Positions 14,296 through 20,353 of a stretch of DNA of 20,353 nt are shown piece after piece. The stretch comes from Paracoccaceae bacterium (lineage in GTDB: Bacteria; Pseudomonadota; Alphaproteobacteria; Rhodobacterales; Rhodobacteraceae), in the NCBI GenBank assembly GCA_016937725.1, contig JAFGVZ010000120.1:1-20353 (forward strand). Direction: 5' to 3'. Every line of letters begins with the position of its first letter. Positions within the stretch are counted from its first letter, which is position 1. Below the pieces are notes generated by a model. That model was given only the letters and a program-made list of their open reading frames with translations. It had not been told where the DNA came from and ran no database searches. Made by a program: the position numbers and the translations under genes.

Positions 14296-14815
14296 GGAAG
14301 ATGTTTGGTTCAGAGCGCAACCAACCTCCAAAGTTCAGGGTCGATTGCCATGCGCTGTCCCCCTCTGTGAGCTGCCGCGCGCATTTTATGACCCCGTGAT
14401 GCGTGACGACCAGCACCTTTTGCCCCGCATGCGCCCGCAAAGCGGTCAAAGCCCGGTCGCGCAACTGCGCCACGGATTCGCCCCCATGGGGCCGGGCGTG
14501 AAGCAGGTCCGCGGCCCAGGCATCTAATTCAGCGCGCGGCAGGTCGGACCACAAACGGCCTTCCCAAGCGCCAAAATCCATCTCGCGCAAGCGCAGATCG
14601 GTTACCACAGGCAGATTGCGCGCGGCGGCGATTGCCTGCGCAAGCAGTTTGCAACGTTGCAAGGGCGAGGTGACGATGCGTGTGATCGGTGGCAAGTCAT
14701 TGGCCAAAGCAGCAGCATGCGCCGCGAAACAAGCCGCCGGGGGAAGGTCCAGCCGCCCATAGCACAGACCCTCTGGCGCATCTGGGCGCGTATGGCGCAG
14801 CAAGATCATGCCCAT
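14285..14815 (-). CDS. cobC: Histidine phosphatase family protein, probable alpha-ribazole/adenosylcobalamin-5'-phosphate phosphatase
   Basis: A 176-residue histidine-phosphatase (phosphoglycerate-mutase-like) protein. The catalytic LLRHTRP motif with H8 is followed by the core arginine in TSPLQRCKLLAQAIA, the acid in LREMDFGAWEG and the second histidine in VTHHGVIKC. Inside a CobT-CobS-CobU cluster it is best read as CobC, which removes the 5' phosphate from alpha-ribazole-phosphate or adenosylcobalamin-phosphate. The ORF reaches 15028, but the RHT motif and the overlap with cobS fix the start at 14815 (or 14809). It overlaps cobS by ten bases and cobU by eleven, forming one translationally coupled unit. 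Confidence 0.88.
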   Translation of the reverse strand: MGMILLRHTRPDAPEGLCYGRLDLPPAACFAAHAAALANDLPPITRIVTSPLQRCKLLAQAIAAARNLPVVTDLRLREMDFGAWEGRLWSDLPRAELDAWAADLLHARPHGGESVAQLRDRALTALRAHAGQKVLVVTHHGVIKCARQLTEGDSAWQSTLNFGGWLRSEPNIFHAA

Positions 14816-15561
14816 GCCGCCGCCCCCAGCAAGCACCCCGTCAGGCAGACGACTTGCAGCGCGCCCAGCGTATCGCCGGTATCGCCACCCAATCGGCGCA
14901 GCGTCCAGCGTCGCCATGCAAGTGCCGTGACCAAACCGACAGCAAGTGAACTCAGCACGCCACCTGCGCCAATGACCAGCGCGGCCAGCAAGACGGCGGC
15001 GCCACAACTTGCCAACGTCAATGCCCATCCCGCGGTCCCCAAGGGCAGATCAAGGCCAACACCCGCGCCCTTGTCGCGCAGATAGCGACCTTGGCCAAGC
15101 GCATGGGCCATCATCGCACGGCTAAGCGTGTGGCCGACCAGTAAGCCACCCGCGCCCACCGCGACAGGGGTGGTCGCCAGCGCAACAGCCTGAAGCGCCA
15201 GCGCAACGCCCAGACCCAGCGCGCCGTAGCTGCCGATTTGACTGTCACGCATGATCTCTAGCGCGCGGGCGCGATCACGCCCGCCGCCCAAGCCGTCCAG
15301 ACTATCGGCCAAACCATCCTCATGCAGCGCGCCGGTGATTGCCAGCGCACAGGCCAGCATGATGACAGCGGCCAGCGCTTGCGGCCAAATCATATTCAAG
15401 CCCCAGTAAAGCGCGGCAAGCACGCCCCCAACCACCAGCCCGACCAAGGCGAAGTGCTGCGGCACGCGTGCCCAGCGCGCAGGCGTGTAGCCATGCGCGG
15501 GCAACGGCAGGCGCGTCAGGAATTGCGCCGCCAACACGGCAGAGGCAAACAAGTCGCGCAT
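14806..15561 (-). CDS. cobS: Adenosylcobinamide-GDP ribazoletransferase (cobalamin synthase)
   Basis: A 251-residue CobS, an inner-membrane enzyme that joins adenosyl-GDP-cobinamide to alpha-ribazole (phosphate) to make adenosylcobalamin (phosphate). The diagnostic ALHEDGLADSLDGLGGGRDRARALEIMRDSQIGSYG stretch (about 77-112) holds the acidic metal-binding residues; the QFLTRLP start is typical too. The rest is a set of about six hydrophobic segments. The start ATG at 15559-15561 lies three bases after the cobT stop, and its end overlaps cobC, so all four cob genes form one operon read from cobT. Confidence 0.95.
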   Translation of the reverse strand: MRDLFASAVLAAQFLTRLPLPAHGYTPARWARVPQHFALVGLVVGGVLAALYWGLNMIWPQALAAVIMLACALAITGALHEDGLADSLDGLGGGRDRARALEIMRDSQIGSYGALGLGVALALQAVALATTPVAVGAGGLLVGHTLSRAMMAHALGQGRYLRDKGAGVGLDLPLGTAGWALTLASCGAAVLLAALVIGAGGVLSSLAVGLVTALAWRRWTLRRLGGDTGDTLGALQVVCLTGCLLGAAAWA

Positions 15562-15564
15562 CGC

Positions 15565-16578
15565 TTAACCCTGCGACACGCCCGCGCTGTCGAAACTGGC
15601 CATGTCGCACAGCATGGCGCTTGCAGCCTTCACCAACGGCCATGCCAACAAGGCCCCGGTCCCCTCTCCTAGGCGCATGTCCAACTCCAGCAATGGGTCG
15701 GCACCCAGCCATTCCAGCAAGGCGCGATGCCCCGCCTCCTGGCTGCGGTGGCAGAACACCAGCGCGGGGCGAATATGCGGCGCACGCGCAAGGGCCGCGG
15801 CGGCAGAAGCTGTGGCGATGAAACCGTCGACCAGCACAATCCGACCATCCTCGGCGGCCGCTTGCATGGCACCCGCCATCATGGCCATTTCAAACCCTGC
15901 ATATTCCATCAAAGCCTGATCTGCGAAAAGCAGGGGCGCGGTGCGCGCGGCGGCTTGGGCCAGAATGGCTTTCTTGCGGGCAAGTCCTGCGTCATCCACA
16001 CCGGTGCCACGCCCGACCAGATCGTCCAGCGCGAGCCCAGAAAGCTTATGCGCGACCAGACTTGCGCTGGCCGTGTTGCCGATGCCCATCTCTCCGAAAG
16101 CAAGCGCATCGGCGGGCGTTTGAGCGACAATCTCGGCCCCCGCTGCCAAAGCGTATTGCAGTTGCGCTTCGGTCATTGCCGGACCATGCAGACTGCTTTG
16201 CGTGCCTGCACCAACACGCCGAGAGATGAGGCCGGGCATCATCAGCGCTTCGCCGCCGACACCAGCATCAACCACATGCACGGAAACGTTTTGGCTGCGG
16301 GCAAAGACATTTGCCGCAGCACCGCCGGCCAGGAAATTCAGCACCATCTGCTGCGTCACTTCCGGGGGAAAAGCAGACACCCCTTCGCGGGCTATGCCAT
16401 GATCGGCAGCAAAGATCACCAAGTCGCATGTCTCTATCCGGGGGGTAAGAGTGTTGCGAAAGCGCGCAAGTTGCGCCGCGAGCGTCTCTATCTGGCCCAG
16501 CGCTCCAAGCGGTTTGGTTTTATTGTCGATAAAGGCCTGAATTTCCGCGTCTGATAGCCGATGTGGATTGCTGGTCAT
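15565..16578 (-). CDS. cobT: Nicotinate-nucleotide--dimethylbenzimidazole phosphoribosyltransferase
   Basis: A 337-residue CobT. It makes alpha-ribazole-5'-phosphate from nicotinate mononucleotide and 5,6-dimethylbenzimidazole, supplying the lower ligand of B12. Visible landmarks are FAADHGIAREGVSAFPPEVTQQM (about 56-78), FGEMGIGNTASAS (161-173) with E163, and the C-terminal MRLGEGTGA with the catalytic-base glutamate E305. Length fits the family. ATG 16578 follows GGAAAGG; the longer ORF to 16635 is not needed. It heads the cobT-cobS-cobC-cobU operon. No cobalamin riboswitch fits in the 76-base gap to cckA; a weak TTGCAT-N16-TAAACC promoter may lie there. Confidence 0.96.
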   Translation of the reverse strand: MTSNPHRLSDAEIQAFIDNKTKPLGALGQIETLAAQLARFRNTLTPRIETCDLVIFAADHGIAREGVSAFPPEVTQQMVLNFLAGGAAANVFARSQNVSVHVVDAGVGGEALMMPGLISRRVGAGTQSSLHGPAMTEAQLQYALAAGAEIVAQTPADALAFGEMGIGNTASASLVAHKLSGLALDDLVGRGTGVDDAGLARKKAILAQAAARTAPLLFADQALMEYAGFEMAMMAGAMQAAAEDGRIVLVDGFIATASAAAALARAPHIRPALVFCHRSQEAGHRALLEWLGADPLLELDMRLGEGTGALLAWPLVKAASAMLCDMASFDSAGVSQG

Positions 16579-16654
16579 GAGTGGCCCTTTCCGTGATGCT
16601 TGGACAGGGTTTACCCGTCTGCGACGGTAATGCAATTCATTTCCGCGCCGCCGT

Positions 16655-18976
16655 TCAGGCCGCTTCGCTCAGCTTGCGCACTTGCTCGTTCACAAGTTGG
16701 GTAAATTCCGACAACGAGAATGGCTTGCCGATAAAAACCGCTTTGCCAAAGCTCGATTGTGCGGCGACGCGGCTATCCTCGGCATAGCCAGACATGAAAA
16801 CGATCGGCGTATCGGGGAAGCGATCACGAATTTCCGCGACCCAGGCCGGGCCATCCAACCCCGGCATGATCACGTCGGTCACGAACACATCCGGTCGGAC
16901 AGTCGGGTCACTGAGGATTTTCAGCGCCGCTTCGCCGCAATCGGCTTCCAACACGCGGTGGCCCTGAAGCTGAAGCGCACGCGCTGCGAAGGAGCGCACC
17001 GGGGCTTCATCCTCGACCAGCAAGATTGTGCTGCGCGCAACCGTGGACACGTTGGTTTTGGGCGCAATCACAGGCTTGGCGGGCGTGTCCGACGCCGCCT
17101 GCGCAGCAAAGTAAATCGAGAAGGTTGTCCCCTGCCCTTCTTCGCTATCCACAAAGATAAAGCCGCCAGATTGCTTGATAATTCCGTAAACGGTTGACAG
17201 GCCCAAACCCGTCCCCTCGCCCTGCCGCTTCGTGCTGAAAAACGGGTCAAACACTTTCGACAATACAGCAGGGGCCATGCCAACCCCCTCATCGCGCACC
17301 CGAATGACCGCGTAATTTCCTGGTGGAACTGTCGCGCGATCACGGGACAGGCCATTTGGCAGGCTGCAATGCTCGGTTTCGATCACGACTTCGCCGCCCA
17401 TCGGCATGGCGTCTCGTGCGTTGACCACAAGGTTCATCAAAACCTGCTCGAATTGCCGTTTGTCCGAGCGAATCAATGGCATATCAGGACCGTAGCGCAG
17501 CGTTAAGGTCACACGCTCACCAACCAAGCGATTCAGAAGATGGATCGCGTCTGCCAGCAGATCGTGCAGGTCAAGCGTTTCAAACTGCAAGGTTTGCTTG
17601 CGCGAAAAAGCCAACAATTGCCGCACCAAGGCTGCGGCGCGGTTGGTGTTCTGCTGGATTTGCATCAGGTCCGGATAGTCGATGTCGCTGCGGTCATGTC
17701 GTAGCAAGATCAGGTCGCAATGCCCGGAGATGGCGGTCAGCAGGTTGTTGAAATCATGCGCGACGCCGCCTGCAAGTTGGCCAATGGCCTGCATTTTCTG
17801 ACTTTGCGTGAATTTGGCTTCCAGCGCCTTGAACTCTGTCGCATCATGCATGATGGCCAGCAGGTCGTTGTCGGTGCCATATGGGCGCAACGTCACCTGC
17901 AAAAAGCGGTCACCAGCCGGGTTGACAGCGCGCAAAACTTCGGTCGCAACGCCAAGCCGTCCAGCCCGAAGGTCGGCCAGCCATTCCGCCACCGGACGCC
18001 CTAGCCCTTCAAACAGGTCGCAAAAGCTGGGTTCTGTGCCCGCCCGCAAACGCAGCAAACGTTGCGTTTCGTCATTAAACCAAACCAGCCGCGCATCAGG
18101 CGCAATGAGCGCGATGGCGACCGGAAGATGCTGCAAAGCCTCGAAGTCATTCCTGTCCGGGACGAGAATGTTGGGTTGCTGTAGTAAAACGATGGTTTCG
18201 CCCGTTCCGTCAGCCGGCAAGCGCAGCGCATGATACCGTGATGCACCTAGACGCGTGGTAAGTTGGGCTAGCATGCCCGGTGGCGGCAAAGCCTGTTCAA
18301 ACAAATCCGACAGGCGCCGCGGTTTTGGCCCGTCTTCCTCTAGAAGGTTGGCAGAGCAATAGGTGATTGCGCCGGATTGGTTGGTCTGCACGATCTGGAA
18401 GGGAAGGTCATCGCGCGGGTCAGCTGTTTTAGCCGGATCAATCTGCCAAAGAAACCGGCCATGCCCGGCGGGTCGGACTGTTGCTTGCCAATCACGCCGA
18501 GAGAGCGGGACGACATGGCGCGCCAAGCCTTTGGCATCGGCGATTTCGTGCAACCGCATCACCAAGGCAGACGGATCAGCCGCAAAACCCGCCAATACCC
18601 CAGCGATCGGGCCGCCAAGCGCCGCACCTTCAATGCTATCGGCCGGGTCGGTCATCCAGAGAATGCTTTGTGTCGCAGGCTCGACCAACAGGATAGCGTC
18701 ATCCGTTGCGGCGTGCAGCGCTTCGAAAACGGCAATATCGCGCGACAATCTGCGCTGCGCGAGAAGCGCCGACAGCGCCAAAGCCGCCCCGGTGAGCAAG
18801 ATAGAGGCACCGGCAACCAACAGAAATACCCGCACCACATTTGTGTCTGGCAGGGCTTGACCGGCCACAACAAGGGCCAACCCCAAAACTGAAACCCAAG
18901 CGATCAGCTTGGGGCGCGCACCTTTAGGTGTGACCGCTATCGGGGCGATCATGTCTTCTGGACGGGAAACGGCCAC
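16655..18976 (-). CDS. cckA: Cell-cycle hybrid sensor histidine kinase CckA
   Basis: A 773-residue hybrid kinase at the top of the CckA-ChpT-CtrA phosphorelay. Order: two membrane segments (about 24-42 and 48-73), two PAS-like regions (about 80-180 and 276-384), the HisKA helix with GQLAGGVAHDFNNLL (phospho-His H407), the ATPase domain (N box NLVVNARDAM 515-524, DEGVGM 562-567, GTGLGLS 588-594) and a receiver domain (ILLVEDE, phospho-acceptor D701 in VTDVIMPG, K751). The H-box and layout are characteristic of CckA. The start is a GTG at 18974-18976 with AGGA six bases upstream; the first ATG (18952) has no good ribosome-binding site. In this group CckA controls motility, gene-transfer agents and division through CtrA. 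A perfect CtrA box lies upstream at 19019-19034. Confidence 0.93.
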   Translation of the reverse strand: MAVSRPEDMIAPIAVTPKGARPKLIAWVSVLGLALVVAGQALPDTNVVRVFLLVAGASILLTGAALALSALLAQRRLSRDIAVFEALHAATDDAILLVEPATQSILWMTDPADSIEGAALGGPIAGVLAGFAADPSALVMRLHEIADAKGLARHVVPLSRRDWQATVRPAGHGRFLWQIDPAKTADPRDDLPFQIVQTNQSGAITYCSANLLEEDGPKPRRLSDLFEQALPPPGMLAQLTTRLGASRYHALRLPADGTGETIVLLQQPNILVPDRNDFEALQHLPVAIALIAPDARLVWFNDETQRLLRLRAGTEPSFCDLFEGLGRPVAEWLADLRAGRLGVATEVLRAVNPAGDRFLQVTLRPYGTDNDLLAIMHDATEFKALEAKFTQSQKMQAIGQLAGGVAHDFNNLLTAISGHCDLILLRHDRSDIDYPDLMQIQQNTNRAAALVRQLLAFSRKQTLQFETLDLHDLLADAIHLLNRLVGERVTLTLRYGPDMPLIRSDKRQFEQVLMNLVVNARDAMPMGGEVVIETEHCSLPNGLSRDRATVPPGNYAVIRVRDEGVGMAPAVLSKVFDPFFSTKRQGEGTGLGLSTVYGIIKQSGGFIFVDSEEGQGTTFSIYFAAQAASDTPAKPVIAPKTNVSTVARSTILLVEDEAPVRSFAARALQLQGHRVLEADCGEAALKILSDPTVRPDVFVTDVIMPGLDGPAWVAEIRDRFPDTPIVFMSGYAEDSRVAAQSSFGKAVFIGKPFSLSEFTQLVNEQVRKLSEAA

Positions 18977-19018
18977 GCGATCCTCGATTGCTGCTAAACG
19001 GAGTATTCCGGCAAAAGG

Positions 19019-19034
19019 TTAATTTCACTTTAAC
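19019..19034. promoter_or_regulatory. Perfect CtrA box in front of cckA
   Basis: TTAA-N7-TTAAC reads exactly (TTAA 19019-19022, spacer TTTCACT, TTAAC 19030-19034). With flanking bases it is a GGTTAA/TTAACC palindrome (19017-19035), so both strands fit the consensus. It lies 43 bases before the GTG start of cckA and outside any gene. CtrA boxes of this form bind phosphorylated CtrA in Caulobacter and relatives. Confidence 0.72.
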
Positions 19035-19066
19035 CGCGCAGAACACACACGCAACCCAAAGATGTA

Positions 19067-20218
19067 TCAACTCGCCTTTTGAATGAGTGCCGCGAAGAAG
19101 CCGTCGCCGCCGTCCAGCGGCGTGAAATGGCGCTGCCAAAGCAATGATGCCGAAGCTGTTTTTTCAACGAAAGCAGAAACTTGCAGGTCGTTTTCAGCCG
19201 AAATCAAAGAGCAGGTTGCATAGGCAAGTTGGCCACCGGGGCAGACATGGCCCCATGCATCGGTCAGAATTTGCACTTGCAAAGCTTGAAGCTGCACCAA
19301 TCGCGCCTTTGTCAGCGCCCATTTCCCCTCTGGCGCGCGCCGCCATGCGCCGCTTCCAGAACAAGGCACATCTGTCAGAACAATGTCGTATAGCCCATTC
19401 GGTTTATTTTGCAGCGCAATATTTGCCTGCGCGCGGGCTGCGCGATCTGGCAAGTCACGCATACGGGCTGGGTCTGCATCATGCGCGGTCACATTGGCCC
19501 CGCGCGCGGCCAAGGCCAGCGCCTTGCCACCGCCGCCCGCGCAATAGTCCAGAACATGCCGTCCCGTCAGGTCTGGCAAAGCCGCGATCACCGCCTGAGA
19601 GGCTGCATCCTGCAACTCGACCAGCCCGGTTTGAAACGCTTGGGATTGCCGCACGCGGCGGGCGTTTTCGGTTACCAAAAGCGCGGTTTTCGCCAAGGCG
19701 ACTGGCTGCGTCTCGATCCCGTCTTGCGCAAGGCTTTGCGCGGCCTCGGGAACACTTATCCGGGCGATATTTACTCGCAAATACACCGGTGCGCGCTGAC
19801 GCATGGCGCCGAGCACGGCATCAGCGCGAGCGCCCAAAGCGCTATCAAGATGCGGCAAAACCCAATCGGGACAATCAAGCGCAACGGCGCGCGGCATTGG
19901 GGCGAGGTTCGCGGCGTCAGAATCATCCAAAGGGGCCGGCGCATAGCCCTGCCCGTTGAACAGGATGGCAGGGTCGGTCCCGCCATCGCGCAGCAGGCCC
20001 AGAACCAGCCCGCGTCCATCCGAGCGCCCGCCCAAATGCGCGAAGGAAAGTTTGCAGCGAAGACAGTCGAACACATGGTCGCGGATCGCAGCGCGGTCCG
20101 TCGACCCGGCAAAGCGGTTGGCGCGTGCCCAGTTGGTCAGCACCTGCTCAGCGGGTTTGCCTGTCAGAATGGTATCGAGGATCTCTATCGCGGCTTGCAG
20201 CCGGGCGGCGGGAGTCAT
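19067..20218 (-). CDS. RsmB/NOP-family SAM-dependent RNA (cytosine-5) methyltransferase
   Basis: A 383-residue RsmB-like enzyme with an N-terminal NusB-like helical region (about 1-125) and a Rossmann methyltransferase domain. SAM motif I is LDYCAGGGGK (223-232). The two cysteines of m5C methyltransferases are present: C286 in TDVPCSGSGAWRR and C336 in YATCSL. RsmB methylates C967 of 16S rRNA in E. coli; alphaproteobacterial homologues of this type are shorter and their site is not proven, so no symbol is given. The ATG at 20216-20218 is nine bases after the stop of the upstream gene, so they are probably cotranscribed. Confidence 0.9.
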   Translation of the reverse strand: MTPAARLQAAIEILDTILTGKPAEQVLTNWARANRFAGSTDRAAIRDHVFDCLRCKLSFAHLGGRSDGRGLVLGLLRDGGTDPAILFNGQGYAPAPLDDSDAANLAPMPRAVALDCPDWVLPHLDSALGARADAVLGAMRQRAPVYLRVNIARISVPEAAQSLAQDGIETQPVALAKTALLVTENARRVRQSQAFQTGLVELQDAASQAVIAALPDLTGRHVLDYCAGGGGKALALAARGANVTAHDADPARMRDLPDRAARAQANIALQNKPNGLYDIVLTDVPCSGSGAWRRAPEGKWALTKARLVQLQALQVQILTDAWGHVCPGGQLAYATCSLISAENDLQVSAFVEKTASASLLWQRHFTPLDGGDGFFAALIQKAS

Positions 20219-20227
20219 GCCATGGGC

Positions 20228-20353
20228 TTATTGGCAACCGGCGGTCAGTTGCTCGTAGCGGGCGACCAGCCAGTTGGGCGCATCGGTCGGCACGGCGTCA
20301 TTCAGATTGCCGGAAAGCTGGCCGAAGACTGCGGCAGAGCGCGAATTTTCCAC
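20228..20353 (-). CDS. C-terminal end of an unidentified protein (runs off the window)
   Basis: The minus strand is open from the window edge to a TAA at 20228-20230, giving 41 residues that end NWLVARYEQLTAGCQ. I do not recognise the protein. The terminal cysteine next to the end could be structural, but nothing more can be said. It lies directly upstream of the RsmB-like gene and probably shares its transcript. The call rests on codon-like composition and tight spacing, not on homology. Confidence 0.55.
   Translation of the reverse strand: MENSRSAAVFGQLSGNLNDAVPTDAPNWLVARYEQLTAGCQ

Noticed and set aside
15727..16554. 275-residue open frame on the plus strand
   Set aside because: Antisense to cobT, which is clearly the real gene.
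16579..16654. Cobalamin riboswitch upstream of cobT
   Set aside because: The gap is only 76 bases, too short for the riboswitch, and no B12-box-like sequence was seen.
18999..19010. CGGA-GTAT-TCCG palindrome near the cckA start
   Set aside because: Arms are only four bases and match no regulator site I know; the CtrA box next to it is the stronger signal.
1..20353. tRNA, rRNA, CRISPR array, insertion sequence or attachment site
   Set aside because: None was seen. No direct repeat or tRNA was found flanking the low-GC insert at 9663-10435, so its way of entry stays unknown.

Overview
The window looks like core chromosome of a GC-rich alphaproteobacterium, most likely in the order Rhodobacterales (Rhodobacter/Roseobacter relatives). 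The main reasons are a CckA-type cell-cycle hybrid kinase, the order SUV3-like helicase / S4 protein / 7Fe ferredoxin / CarD, a CobT-CobS-CobC-CobU cluster, and a sulfide-type metallo-beta-lactamase operon. Coding density is very high. No rRNA, tRNA, CRISPR array, insertion sequence or phage gene was seen, and no gene-free stretch exceeds about 220 bases.

Layout. 1-710 (-): 5' part of gatB. 905-2584 (+): a small lytic-transglycosylase lipoprotein and an orphan FliM/FliN-type (SpoA domain) protein, ending in a strong hairpin. 2636-4877 (-): a four-gene reactive-sulfur operon (persulfide-dioxygenase-like MBL enzyme, two half-size YeeE/YedE membrane proteins, rhodanese-like DUF442 protein). It is read from a promoter whose -35 box lies inside a perfect 11-bp inverted repeat, probably the operator of a BigR/SqrR-type persulfide sensor. 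4975-6185 (-): an SCP2 sterol-carrier-like protein coupled to an alpha/beta hydrolase. 6252-9662 (+): an exported TPR protein and a 942-residue SUV3-like RNA helicase. 9693-10435 (+): a low-GC two-gene insert, a 100-residue protein of unknown family plus a PIN-domain nuclease. 10428-12814 (+): S4 RNA-binding protein, 7Fe ferredoxin, CarD and YebC. 12831-16578 (-): an EamA transporter and the lower cobalamin-loop genes cobU, cobC, cobS, cobT. 16655-18976 (-): cckA, preceded by a perfect CtrA box. 19067-20353 (-): an RsmB-like RNA methyltransferase and the 3' end of an unidentified gene.

How the genes work together. The sulfur operon would import or handle sulfane sulfur and oxidise persulfides. 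The cob genes join the corrin ring to its lower ligand. CckA is the top kinase of the CtrA phosphorelay, and the CtrA box in front of it suggests feedback. GatB, RsmB, the helicase, the S4 protein and YebC are RNA or translation housekeeping genes; CarD is a global RNA-polymerase regulator. The part most likely to be undescribed is the PIN-domain pair set into the helicase/S4 neighbourhood. The carD leader, with a small ORF running through a terminator-like hairpin, is a second candidate.
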